From NCBI GenBank assembly GCA_949317995.1, contig OX439046.1:40460002-40524001 (forward strand): a stretch of DNA of 64,000 bases, written 5' to 3'. The translations under genes were made by a program, and so were the position numbers. A model generated the notes under the pieces. The model ran no database searches, was not told the origin of the DNA, and saw only the letters and a program-made list of their open reading frames with translations. Numbering within the stretch: the stretch's first letter is position 1; every line of letters starts with the position of its first letter. Positions 12,816 to 23,458 of the stretch are shown piece after piece. Source of the stretch: Acholoe squamosa. Lineage: Eukaryota; Annelida; Polychaeta; Phyllodocida; Polynoidae.

Positions 12816-13341
12816 AGGCTTGGGAAAAAGTAATATAACGCCAACAGTGGACTGGGGAAAAACGTTGGCCATATCTCCACTAATAAAACTGTATGTGGAG
12901 GAGCCTGAACCACTGTTGGACAACTCTCCACTGGTGGACAGCAGTGGCCTTGGCCACTGTTGGACAACTCTCCACTGGTGGACACTGGCCCTCAGTGAGT
13001 GTCCTGGTTGCCATAGTGATGGCTGATAAGAGATTAGTGCAGGTGTTGGACCATCCTCCAACAGTGGTGGTAATGCAGGTGGGGAGGTGAGGGAGGGAGT
13101 ATGGATTCTACAGAAAATGCATAATTTGAAATTATTTTGATACAGTCAATGCAACATATCTCATCATATACAACTTTGGATAATTATCAGGTCTACCACT
13201 GTACAGGTTTAATTCCTTGCACAAATCATTAGTGCCTTGCACAGATTGCCTTTCCTATTCTCAACCTTATGGTGTTTGCAATTCAGCCATAATTGTTGGA
13301 GGATAGGCCTACGGAGGAGGATTGCCAACGTTTTCCAAGCC
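12816..13341. mobile_element. inverted-repeat insert inside the non-LTR RT
   Basis: RT homology stops at IAKVVPIP and resumes after 13342 with a loop ending NLRPISLL, so about 526 bp is inserted. The edges are inverted: GGCTTGGGAAAA (12817) and, after a partial duplication, GGGGAAAAACGTTGGC (12855) on the left, versus GCCAACGTTTTCCAAGCC (13324-13341) on the right. The interior has a duplicated CCACTGTTGGACAACTCTCC block (about 12911 and 12954). It has no coding capacity. No clear target duplication was found. Confidence 0.6.
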
Positions 13342-13812
13342 AGATTCCGAAGGTGGTGATGATAGCTTAGTAGAAAATTTAAGACCAATATCTTTACTCT
13401 CATTGCCTAGTAAAATTCTAGAAAAAATTGTACATAAATATCTATTAAATTACCTGGAAAAAAATGATTTACGTTCTGAAGCGCAAAATATGGTTATAGA
13501 AAAAATATGTCTACTATTGACTCTGTGAGTAAACTTACTGATGACATTCTTAATAATAAACATTCAGAACAAAATTCAATTGCAACATTTTTTGACTTGA
13601 AAAAAGTCTTTGACACTGTTAATCACAAAATTTTAATTAAAAAATGAAGTTTCTTGGTATTAATGGGAGAGTCTTAAATTGGCTTGAGGATTACCTAAGT
13701 AATAGGAAACAATTCACCTTGGTAAATAATCTAGAGTCGAAAGAGACTGACATAGGGTGTGGGGTGCCACAAGGATCTATATTAGGTCCACTATTGTTTC
13801 TAATATATAATG
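13342..13812 (+). pseudogene. non-LTR reverse transcriptase, central part (broken)
   Basis: It reads ENLRPISLLSLPSKILEKIV, then after a frame change FFDLKKVFDTVNHKIL (RT motif A, usually F-x-D-L-x-K-A-F-D), and after a stop GRVLNWLEDYLSNRKQ and GCGVPQGSILGPLLFLIYND (RT motif B). The YxDD-bearing segment is absent because the homology ends at 13812. Two frame changes and a stop make it dead. The central Asp of motif A is still present. Confidence 0.88.
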
Positions 13813-14146
13813 ATCCTAGTGAGGGAGAAGACAGGGACAAGATAGCCACTTGGGCCTGTGCGAATACGACGGCCTATTTATTAAACCAACTTAAACAAAC
13901 AAAGAGAAAGAAAAATAAAAAAAAATACAGAACTGAACTGAACTGAACTGTCTGTGTACCGGTGAGCTGACTGAATGACTGTGTGGGCCTGCCTCTGCAG
14001 GTGAGTGGAGAGTGAGGTGACAGGTAGAACTGGGTTACCCTGGTTGGAACACAGGTGGGAGGCCCTAAGTACCTATACCCCCGAACAGTGAGTATGACTA
14101 CTGTCCGATACCATTGATCCTAGTGAGGGAGAAGACAGGGACAACT
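13813..14146 (+). mobile_element. SINE-like repeat B, copy 1
   Basis: The stretch is repeated in reverse orientation at 30202-30513. Shared landmarks in order: GATCCTAGTGAGGGAGAA, TAGCCACTTGGGCCTG, CGGCCTATTTATTAA, an A-rich AAACAAACAAAGAAAG tract, CCTGC..TGCAGGTGAGTGGAG, CACAGGTGGGAGGCCC and GTCCGATACC. TAGCCACTTGG resembles a pol III A box and GTTCGATACC (copy 2) a B box, but they lie about 230 bp apart, so tRNA origin is unproven. The first 29 bases are repeated at 14117-14145, either a target duplication or a partial head-to-tail dimer. Confidence 0.7.
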
Positions 14147-14159
14147 AGGGATTAATTGT

Positions 14160-14851
14160 TCATATTTGTAGATTGGTACTGAGGCACGAGTCCGTTTCCA
14201 CCCGGAGATGGTAAGGTTTTGTGAGATAAATTAGGGCAGCCATGCTGTTCCAGTTTCCTGCTTGACGGATGTCCTCCAGGGTGAGACCAAGACTATACAT
14301 ATAGAGTGCTCCTGCCCGTCTTAGGGAGTGCATGCCCGTCCTTTGTGGGTTCATGCCTGCCGATGTCATAAGTTTTTTGAGGTACCCCAACAGCATAGGG
14401 TAGGTCACTGGGACGAGACGATTTCCCTTTGGTCCTACAAAAGCTGGGGACATGGTATCAGAGGGCGGAGTTCCTCCAGGTGATCCCGTACCAAGGAAGC
14501 TGCACAAAGGGGTGAACCCCGACTAAAAGTTATTGGTATCTTGTGAACTGTCTGACCATATTGCACTGTCTTAGATGAGGAGATACTCAGTTCTATGCCC
14601 CACTGTGTGAGACCTATTGCTCCTTGCCGAAGATAGTGACCTACTGGGTTCGATGCCGAATCAGGGACGATGTTTGACTTTTGTAGCAGGCCCTGAAATG
14701 AGATGGCTATACAAGTCCACAAGACTCTATCCTCCACCCGATCCAAGTTAACACAGTCTGATAACCATAATAAGTCCCGAAGAGTAAAGGACGGACGAGT
14801 CGGTTCCGGGTCACCGAGCTTACGGCGCCTAGCCGCCAGGGTGGCGATCAA
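14160..14851 (-). pseudogene. DIRS-like tyrosine recombinase (frameshifted)
   Basis: Two overlapping minus-strand frames cover the gene. The upstream frame (14851-14435) has RVLWTCIAISFQGLLQKSNI, matching the region around the first catalytic Arg of tyrosine recombinases in this group. The downstream frame (14507-14160) has GMHSLRRAGALYMYSLG (the H-x-x-R box) and, about 30 residues on, GNWNSMAALIYL, whose Tyr is the candidate nucleophile. In active elements this enzyme inserts circular DNA copies without a target duplication. A frameshift between 14435 and 14507 separates the halves. Confidence 0.85.
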
Positions 14852-15043
14852 CTTGAACTCTGATCTAACATGTTAAATGTTGTAACCTGAATAATGGTTC
14901 AGAGATATCACTGCACTGACATAGTTCTGAGTTGATCTATATTTCAGATCTGGAACCAAACTTACTGCATAGCGACACATGAGAGTCGTGTCTGTGGGTA
15001 CTGCTGGGCACAGAACTTGATATATTTGCGCCACTGAGACGAT

Positions 15044-16450
15044 TTAGTCTTCCAGGTACTCGGCACCCACGCCTGGCTGTGAAGCTCCGCTGCGATGTAG
15101 TCTAATTCCCAGATCCGGCGACGGGCCTCTGCAACACAAAAATACCGGTAACTTGTTGATGAGGGTAGCTCTGGAGAGAGTATCCGCTACCAGGTTGTCT
15201 TTGCCCAGTAGATACATCCCCACCAGGTGGCAGTTGAACATCACTGTCAGCCAGAATATTGAGCAGAGGAGATGCCTTGAAGCTGAGTTTCCACTCCTAC
15301 CAGTGTTTATAGCCTCCACCACTTGCGTATTTTCAGTAACGCATTCTACCCGGTGGTCCACCCACATGTGTCCCCATCTGGTGACGGTTCTCTAACATTA
15401 ATATTACAGGGTACATCCTGGACCGGTTGGGGGACACAGTGGTTGTGGCAGTCACCTTTTATCTCAAAGTCCTCCTGCCACCTACCGCACAACCAATCCA
15501 TGCAGGAGTACACCCCGAATCCAGTACCAGATGCATCCGTGCACACCATAGACATATTAACAGGAGGCTGGATTATTTTTGCTGTGCCGTTGAACCAGGC
15601 AGCGAAGTCCCCCCACCAGGCTAGATCTATGTGAAAGGACTTTGACAATGTGATGTACCTTTTCCTGGGGGTGAAACAGTGGCTGAGTCTCAGCTGCATA
15701 TTTATTGAATCAATTTCCACTCCCAGATAAGTCTGAATCTGACTGGGGGAGCGCACTTTATTGTAAGAAATGTAGAACCCAAGGGAGGGCAATGTTTTGT
15801 GGAGAAAGAGCTGCCCGACAGGCTTCAAAGCTATCCGCCATAACCAACATGTCGTCTAGGTAGTTGACACAGAAAATACTGTGTGCCATAAGGTACCGCG
15901 CTACCGAGTCTGTAATGCTGTTGAACACGTAGGGTACAACGCGGGTACGGAATGACAAGAAGTTGTCCTGAATAAACCTAGACTCCCAAGAAAGACCCTG
16001 TCTATCTCTGTCGCACTCCTGGACCATGATTAAGTGGTAAGTTGCCGTAACATCAGTTACTGCCAAATACGAGCCTGGCTTTAGATGGTCCGATACGGTA
16101 TCTACCGATTTGTAACTAAATGACTTGAAAGTCTGACTCATGTAGCAGTTAATTGAGCACGAGTTGGGACGGCTTGCATCGGTTATTGGCCTGATGCCTC
16201 CTGAGGGTTTTTTAACTGCACCCATAGCGTGAATGCACTGAGGCTGGACACTTACTTCCGTTAGCTTACCCAAGGCTAACTCCTGAGAGATGATCTCACT
16301 AATTTCCTGGTAGGCTGTAACAGTGGCTGAGTCATAGTTTTTGCACCAGTAACCTTCTATATGCACGCCTGGGTCCGTTAGATCAAACCCATGACAGATA
16401 CCATCTAGGAGGAAGTGGGCATTAGGGTCCCAACTGCCCTTGCTGTACAC
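15044..16450 (-). pseudogene. DIRS-like reverse transcriptase-RNase H (frameshifted)
   Basis: Three overlapping minus-strand frames. 16450-15758 carries GAVKKPSGGIRPITDASRPN, DVTATYHLI (motif A, where Lys-x-Tyr or similar is expected), VVPYVFNSITDSVARYL and the catalytic VNYLDDML. 15828-15346 carries YLGVEIDS and the RNase H start CTDASGTGFGVYS. 15367-15044 ends with YLLGKDNLVADTLSR, the usual RNase H tail of this group. The frame changes near 15760-15830 and 15350 are disabling. Upstream sequence (16743-16477) is open but not assignable. Confidence 0.86.
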
Positions 16451-16476
16451 TTGACTACCCTGCTAGCACAACTCAT

Positions 16477-17990
16477 CTAAATGATGTCTTTATTACATAA
16501 ATAATATGGATTTTCACGTAGAGATGATGTAAATTGAATGAACTGTGCTAGCTGGGTATGGCCCCCTGACAGCATAATCCTCCAGCCTGCTAAGTTCATT
16601 TGAGATCTGACCCCACATAGAAAATGAGGTGAATTAATGTCCCATAAAGGAGCAGAGTCTGTGTACATATGGAGGAGTTCATTTAAATCAACACAATAAC
16701 AAATGTCATCAAAGGTGGAAGGAAACAGACCACTAAGTTTCATATCATAAGTGCTATTACAGCTGAACTCCGGGGCAGTGTTGCCTTGTCATGTCTGACT
16801 TTGGTTACCACCCTGATTAGCTGACTGATAGTTGCAGTCTAGAGTACAATTTTTCCCCTTGTGGGAGCCTCTGCAGTGTTTGCAAATGTGTTTGCGGGAG
16901 CATTCATCATTAGAACAAGCAGTGAAATTCCAATTAATACATACATCAGTGTATTCCCATTTCTTATCCTCGTACCAGACCCCCCTACCGCAGTTGCGTC
17001 TGCGACCACCCTGATTTGCTGTAGGAAGTGGTTTTGTGTCATAAACACATGACATGTTCTGCACTGAGACAAGCTTGGACGGATGTTTCATCCCCCGCGA
17101 CAAAGAATGGGATTTTTTGTTCAAGAACCCTGGTAACTACCTTAATCATATTTAGCCAACTGTTTGGCTGAAAAAGAGCCCCCTGCACCTTAAGTTTCAC
17201 AAATCTCATATGTTCGAAATAAGCTGATGCTGGAAGCTCAGGCAAATTCTTTTGTACAAGCACTTCGTAGACCCCCTGCATGCCATACAACAATTCTGTG
17301 ACAGACATGTCTTCATACTTTTTATCTGTTTCAATATGAAAATCTGGACGCAGCCAGTTGGTAGAGGCTTCCGTTTACTAGCTTCCGACAATAAATTCAT
17401 ATTTTTGAGAAACGCGTCATCAATACCTAAAACACCCCCCTGGTTTGAGAATAAACTGTTCAAGTTTCCGTCGATAAGGCCCAGTGATGATGCTGTCAGG
17501 CCTGCTGATGACAAGCCTGATTGAAGGGTTTGAAGGTATGGAGATCTTACTTCCGCAGAAAATAGAAGGGCAGGGTTGCCCCGGGGGTGCTGATTGGTAT
17601 CCCCCGCTATAGTTGCTGCAGCTGTTGCTGCATCGCCTGAAGTTGCTGCTGCTGAGCTGTGATAACATGATGCAAGGAATGTGACCCCCCTGCAGGAGGC
17701 TGAACTGGCTGTTGCTGTTGAGGTGGTAACTGGGTTGCTACAGGAGGCAGGTCAGGTAACAGTCCACCCTGGGTCCTGTATGATTGTTGTTGTTGAACCC
17801 ACCTCAAGTAAGCAGAGTAAGAAATGTCCAAAGGGGGTTGCTGCACAGAACCTGAAGGTGCACTGACACTACCAGATGGATTAGCAGGCCCTGCTACCTC
17901 CCTCAGGTCCAGTTGATTTCCCTGGGGCTGCGGTTGATTGTACCGGGTACTTGGCTTGTCCACGTGGGAGAGCGACTTGTTTATTTTGTC
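16477..17990 (-). pseudogene. DIRS-like Gag (frameshifted)
   Basis: A series of overlapping minus-strand frames. The N-terminal part (17963-17607) is Gln/Pro-rich with QQQQ runs. The middle has no recognisable domain. The C-terminal part (17124-16789) has NWNFTACSNDEC, then KHICKHCRGSHKG, a Cys/His cluster like the nucleic-acid-binding knuckles of DIRS/Ngaro Gag proteins. At least four frame changes are needed to read through. It precedes the RT in the order expected for the element. Confidence 0.65.
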
Positions 17991-18068
17991 AACAACACCC
18001 CCAAACTACAGTAGAAACTACAGTAGGATTATGTCTGGAGGAACCATATCTAGGTGAATCAAGGCCAG

Positions 18069-18190
18069 ATGATGCTGGAAGCTCGGGCAAATTCTTTTGT
18101 ACAAGCACTTCTTAGACCCCCTGCATGCCGTACAACAATTCCGTGACAGACATGTCTTCATACTTTTTACCTGTTTCAATATGAAAATCT
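18069..18190 (-). repeat. duplicated gag fragment at the element's 5' edge
   Basis: Nearly identical to 17224-17345, with shared landmarks GCAAATTCTTTTGTACAAGC and GACAGACATGTCTTCATACT, and in the same orientation. Both copies end at the same word, GTTTCAATATGAAAATCT. It could be part of a split terminal repeat or a later local duplication. Confidence 0.85.
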
Positions 18191-18230
18191 TATTATGTTA
18201 TTATATAATAATTATCAAGTTATCTGAAAT

Positions 18231-18274
18231 AAACTAGACATAGGGTGTGGCACCCCACACCCTATGTCTAGTTT
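18231..18274. repeat. perfect 20-bp palindrome made from RT sequence
   Basis: AAACTAGACATAGGGTGTGG, a 4-base spacer CACC, then its exact reverse complement. The right arm together with the spacer and neighbouring bases matches the minus strand of the RT motif-B region of the non-LTR element at 13749-13773 (GACATAGGGTGTGGGGTGCC). Confidence 0.92.
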
Positions 18275-18524
18275 TTATTTATTATATTCACACTATTAAT
18301 ACCTAAAAGTATTGAATATAGGTGGCCAACTAAAACTAATTTATTAAGCGGCAGCCTTTTTGTCATATCTATTACTCTTTTCAATATAATATTGTATAAT
18401 ATTATAATGTACTTATATAATACAGTTAATACAGTTGTTTTTTTTGGGTACTATACTATAAAATCTGTAGATTGTACTTGATGCAATGATTTATATATGA
18501 CAAATAAATTATTCTTGAATCTTG
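18255..18524 (+). mobile_element. short non-LTR retrotransposon tail, apparently 5'-inverted
   Basis: The right edge ends GACAAATAAATTATTCTTGAATCTTGA, i.e. GACAAATAAATTATTC followed by TTGAATC-type words, as seen at the 3' ends of many L2/CR1-like elements. The left edge is an RT fragment in the opposite orientation. A truncated insertion with an inverted 5' part (twin priming) would explain both. Assignment of the AT-rich middle is inference. Confidence 0.45.
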
Positions 18525-18591
18525 ACTGGTCATTGACTGAAGGTTCAATGCCAGATCGTCACTGAAACTGCGATGGGAAAGACCTCTGGCT

Positions 18592-18749
18592 CTGTGGCGG
18601 ATTTAGATGGAGGTGGGGGGGGGGTGCGGGGGCGCGCGCCACCTCCTTTTTACCAGTAGTTGATAGTTTATTTGCCTCTTTTAGCCCCAATTTTAGCCAA
18701 AATCTTGGTTTCAAACAAGGGGCGCGTCCCCTCCTTTTCCCCGCCACTG
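18592..18749. mobile_element. 158-bp MITE with CTGTGGCGG...CCGCCACTG ends
   Basis: Nine-base inverted ends with one mismatch, a G-rich left interior and C-rich right interior, and TGGCT directly outside both ends (18587-18591 and 18750-18754). CAGTGGCGGA-type ends are common in hAT-derived MITEs, which usually make 8-bp duplications; here only 5 bp match. Confidence 0.6.
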
Positions 18750-18755
18750 TGGCTT

Positions 18756-21700
18756 GTGTCAGACGTCAGTTCCATCAGCCGCTGTCATATATAACGAGAT
18801 AGTGGAGTGTGTGGATCACACCTTGTTGGTCTGTCTTTTCACGCAGCTTGACACTGAATTCACCACAGACTTGCTGGAAAGGCAGCCCATAGCAGTTGGT
18901 GGTCATTGGGGACGGTGCTGCAAATAGACTGAGTGGTAGGCAGCAAATCCCTGCTAATACTATGCAGCACAGTGGGTGAACAGTCCATCAGTCCTGGCGC
19001 CTGTCACCACCGCCATCCTCTCTGGGTGACACTCATACCCGGACCAGATAAGTATCTCAACTCATTTTAAATATTTTGCCTTCAAATACCATGCAAGATG
19101 CTCCACTGTTCTATACACATTTAGGAATTGGTTACATAGCACAGCACTTCTTTTTCTGTAAGTTCCCCTGAAGGAGGGTGATTCTTAAAATCTCACGATA
19201 TAGAATTACAATATTCGTCAGGACACAAACGTTATCAAATAAAGGCCTAATCAAGCTTATAAATAAATTTCTGCATACTATCTGCCTAAAACAGGCATAT
19301 GATACACTGGAAATGTATAATCATTTCCAAGTATGATTATATTCTGTTTCTAAAATGATTCTTACTAAATGCATGACATGACCACAAAAGGATCGTCAGT
19401 TTTTTAGAATTGCCCTCCAGAAATTTTAGCTCAATAGCTAAGTACATTTTGAATATATGAGGTAATGTGACCGATGCAATTATGATAGCCATCTACTGTG
19501 ATATGTACTACATCTGTCCATTAGGAATAAATGAATCATAGGGATGCAAAATCCATCCTGTATTAACAAAATGGTTGGCAGAGTTAAACGAGCAATAACC
19601 AACACTCATGGTGCTCCAAGAAGTGTGGCACATCCTGGTCTGATTTTGAATATCTAAGTATTTGCTTCTATAAGAAGAGATAAGCCAACATTTAGTCCTG
19701 CCATGTTACAATTAGCCAAATCCGAAACCATTTGCAAAATGGAAACTTTGAATTCACGAAGGACTCTCAGAGGTTGACTTACGATGCTGCAGACTGTCAC
19801 AGAAAACCTACATGTACGTAACCTGTATGGTTTGTCTGAAAACGACGGGAAGACAAAAGAAAAATACAAATAAATAACCTGCCCCAAACAGAGAAAGCAA
19901 TGAATGTCGGAGTAAACATCAGGAACACCTGTGCCTTGATAAAGAAGAGATTCTTTCCGTGCAGCTGTGACGACTATCAGGCGCCACTTAGGTTGGATGG
20001 TTGGATAGATATGATGACCTTGTGACTAGGTGAAGCCGCAGTCAGCAAGGACATGTGCAGTAACTGTACAGTAAATACAATCAGCAGTGACCTGACCATA
20101 AATCAGGCTATCTGCTAACTCGAACATGTTCAGGGGGTCCCCCTGCCAGGCCTCAGTGGCTGACCGGGTAGGCGGAAACTGTTCAGAAGAGGGACTCATG
20201 TGCCAGAAGGGGAGTAGGGAGGTGAAGGGTTGTCTGATTAGGTGTTTGTTTAGATATAAACCTCATGCATGATTGCTAGGCATTGGTACTAAGGCCTAAT
20301 ACAGAATTGTCTTTAACTAGCTATCAACCTTTAATTAACACTTACTTTATATTACATTAGTATCATATATCAAACTTGTTTCTCGTATCAAAAAACTTTG
20401 ACCAATGTTGACTTGAAAAATTTACATAGGTCCTATTTGTCTGGTATAACAGAGAGCTCTTCACGACTTCCCATCTCCCCCCGCCCCACACCCACTGTTG
20501 GAACTTTTGAGTGAAAGTTGTGTAACTCGACTCCTTGAAAATCTGAACATTTAGGAAGTTAGCATAGGGATGCACTTTAACTGCAGTAGATTTCGGAAGT
20601 AGTGGTGATTATGGTAAAATTAGGAAGCTCGATTAATTTACATCCGGTCATTGGTGATTATTGTGTGACTGTTATATCATTTAAGATGTATATTGTTACG
20701 ACTTACATACACCAATCTCCTCTCACCCACACATACGTGCTCATAGCCAATGAGGATGAAGAGATTCATGATTAGTGGTTGTAATCATCCACTCTGTTAC
20801 ATTGGAACTAGTAAATACCATGGTATGGGTAAGACGAATAAAGAGGTCCATATGCCTGATGGTATCCCTGCAAGAATGGTGTTCAGATTTTAAAACTTAA
20901 CATATGACAGAGTTATGTGTCTCATTGACTACACATTTAGGATAAAAACACTTTTATTCTAAATGTATAAACATTTTGCTAAACAGGTTTAGAGTTTAAA
21001 CACATTGACAACTGGGTGTTTAGATGCTGGGGTTTAAAATAAACACCAGGTACCAACATTGCCATTGAATGGGCTGAATCTGCACACAATCATAATCAAT
21101 TGTTCTGACAGGAGTCTCCAAATTCCATGTTTATCATAGTTTCATTTCATAGACTGTCATAAGAATAGAAACAGCAATAGGTATTGTACATACCTATGGC
21201 TGACGTCTTTGGAGACTGCATTTGTAAGTACTGGCTGATGTCCCCAGAAGTTGAACAAACAAAAGATAATCCTTTGTTTTGTTAATGTGTGTGTCTGTTT
21301 CCATCAAATCATTTAGATATCTAAACACGTCTGTGTTAGCATTCTATTCTCGAGTCTAATAACCTATCAATGTCAAAAGTTACTAACGTATTGTATTCCT
21401 ATTTGCAGAAGCACAGCCATCCCTAGTAATCACCGCACCTATATATACCTATTTCAGCATACACCAGAAAGTGAGGTGTAAATGGTGGGCATTCTGTATA
21501 GTTTTACATCAAGATGCCACACCCTGGTGCTGAGGCAGGTCCTGGAGGGACTTATCCAGCTCATTGATGTGTTCTGGAGCAATGCCTAAGGGGTTGGTGA
21601 TGCCGCCCCATCCTCAGGAGATTGGGGATCAGTGTCAAGCAGACTGAATCCCACCAGGGGCAGGGGCAAGACGGCTGGACATGGGAGTGGTGGCTGCAAT

Positions 21701-22482
21701 ATAAATAAATGTTGTGGCAAATGCTCAACAAATGAGAGACATGTTGGCAGTCCACTTTTTCAACGCTATACAACTGCACGCCGATAAACTATTACCACTT
21801 TGAAGTTGACTGAAGTGAAATTGGTATGGTGGAAATTATGGTAGAAATTGACATCATATTTTTGTTATTTCTTTAAATGACAAATGAAAGAGGTTTTATT
21901 TCATGTCAGTGCTTGCAGTTTGATAATTGTACATGTATACAGCTTGACTTTCAAACTCCGACTGCTCCTATCCCTATTTCATTTATCATACATTCAGAGG
22001 CAGAGAATAGTTTGAGCTAGTTTCACCCACCCTCCATTCGTGAGACACTTAATGTAGATAGCTAAAGCCCCCAGTAGAGGAGACTGCACCTATTGTAGGC
22101 TGCATGCTCACAGAGACCTGCCGTTAAGGGCTTAACGAGCAGTTCGTTATCTGTGTCACGTGACGTCTGCCTCAGCTCTGAGCTGCTCCTCCACGGAACG
22201 CGGACAGGGTAACTCGGCCCCCATGACTGCTCCATCACTGACACTCGCAGAGTCCCATCGCCTCACTCAGCTAGATTTGGTTCCCAAAAGAGAATGACTT
22301 TTTGACTGGTTGCGGATTTCTTTTTGTGGATGGGTAGCTAAGGGAGAACCTCAGTCTCTTGCATAATCTGGAATCAAATATAACTGACACATATTCAATA
22401 GACAGTTACATGCTATAAACTTAAGTGAATGGATATCTGTCTATGGTATAGCCCCCATGGAGATAGGTGCCCATCACAGATC
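18756..22482. other. gene-poor interval
   Basis: About 3.7 kb without a recognisable element or intact gene. One possible terminal exon on the minus strand is listed separately. A GTTTAAACAC / GTGTTTAGATG pair near 20990-21040 hints at an old inverted-repeat element but cannot be bounded. Confidence 0.45.
21509..21693 (-). other. possible host exon (very tentative)
   Basis: On the minus strand a good 3' splice-site pattern (TTTATTTATATTGCAG, cut at 21693/21694) precedes a GC-richer, non-repetitive stretch. One frame opens TTPMSSRLAPAPGGIQSA and stops. After two more stops the same frame continues ITNPLGIAPEHINELDKS and ends at TGA (21509-21511). No protein family is recognised and the internal stops argue against a simple exon. 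Confidence 0.2.
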
Positions 22483-22638
22483 CAGGGGCGTAGGAAGCAA
22501 ATTTTTATTGGGGGGGGGCAAAGGGTCTCGGTTGGGGGGGGGCCTGCTATATTTTTATATAGGCTTATGTAAGGAACCTCCTCATTATTGGGGGGGGGCA
22601 GGCCTCCCTGCCCCCTCCCTCCTTTTCCTACGCCCCTG
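22483..22638. mobile_element. MITE-like element, family A, copy 2
   Basis: Ends CAGGGGCGTAGGAAG and TTCCTACGCCCCTG, as in the copy at 2246-2579, but the interior is shorter (156 bp total). It again has G runs on the left and G/C runs on the right. No exact target duplication is seen. Confidence 0.78.
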
Positions 22639-22792
22639 CAGGTAGATTGCAGGTAGCATGGAGACTGCTGTTTAGATGAAGTATATGGTACAAAGTCGGG
22701 TGTGGTTGGGCGGGGTGGGGCGTGGTAGAAGGGGAAGGGTGGGCTGCTGATGTCCCCGACATGTCGTGGACACCAAAGGTTCATTAGTAGCG

Positions 22793-23090
22793 CTGTATGG
22801 TGAGGCCAGGAGGAGGTGTCAGACTGCCCTTCATACCAGCTACATCTGTATGGTGAGGCCAGAAGGAGGTGTCAGACTGGCCTTCGTACCAGCTACATCC
22901 ATATTGTGAGGCCAGGAGGAGGTGTCAGACTGGCCTTCGTACCAGCTACATCCGTATGGTGAGGCCAGGAGGAGGTGTCAGACTGGCCTTCGTACCAGCT
23001 ACATCCGTATGGTGAGGCCAGGAGGAGGTGTCAGACTGGTCTTCGTACCAGCTACATCCGTATGGTGAGGCCAGGAGGAGGTGCCTTCGT
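22793..23090. repeat. 53-bp minisatellite, left block
   Basis: About five and a half copies of a unit containing ACCAGCTACATCCGTATGG, TGAGGCCAGGAGGAGGTG and TCAGACTGGCCTTCGT. It is separated from the larger block at 23459 by 368 bp of unrelated DNA. Confidence 0.93.
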
Positions 23091-23458
23091 ACTAGCCACT
23101 CTCGTAGCCCTACCAAAGTAGGGCTACTGGGCGAACCCCATTCATTTTGAGGGGAAATGTTTCAAAAGGGTGGATTACATTGAAAACATTATCTTTACAC
23201 AATAAGTGATATATGTTTGGATAGATCTTTGTCTCATCTTTGGGGATTACATCAAATTAGAACTGAATAATACTTTACGAAAGTGTAATTATCAAAATTC
23301 TGATGGCACCTGCAGTAGGAAAGACAGTGGCGGCCATTTTGATGTGCATATGACGTAACTATTAGTTGCCATAGTAATATCTTACTTGCCCCCAAAAAAG
23401 CCAATACATCGCAGTCAGTCTGTGAACGGCCAACCCGTGACACAGACGAAACTCAGTC
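23091..23458. other. non-repetitive segment splitting the minisatellite
   Basis: Starts near a perfect small hairpin (GTAGCCCTAC, CAAA, GTAGGGCTAC at about 23104-23127) and ends just before the repeat resumes with TACCTTCGTACCAGC. It is probably an insertion into the array, but its ends are not inverted and no target duplication is evident. Confidence 0.5.

Larger units (their letters stand above)
11388..13812 (+). mobile_element. degenerate non-LTR (LINE-type) retrotransposon
   Basis: Plus-strand reading-frame pieces give an apurinic endonuclease followed by a reverse transcriptase, the order found in Jockey/CR1/L2-type non-LTR retrotransposons. The element is broken by frameshifts and stops, split by a 526-bp inverted-repeat insert (12816-13341) and cut off before the catalytic FADD-type motif where a SINE-like repeat begins (13813). 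No 5' UTR or 3' tail is attached. The clade is undetermined. Confidence 0.85.
14147..18190 (-). mobile_element. DIRS-like tyrosine-recombinase retrotransposon, decayed
   Basis: Read on the minus strand, the order is Gag-like protein (about 17990-16477), RT plus RNase H (16450-15044) and tyrosine recombinase (14851-14160). RT plus a tyrosine recombinase in place of a DDE integrase defines the DIRS/Ngaro/PAT group. Numerous frameshifts and stops mean it cannot be active. The inverted or split-direct terminal repeats typical of the group were not recognised; the only repeat is a gag-derived block of about 120 bp present at 17224-17345 and again at 18069-18190 in the same orientation. Confidence 0.85.
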
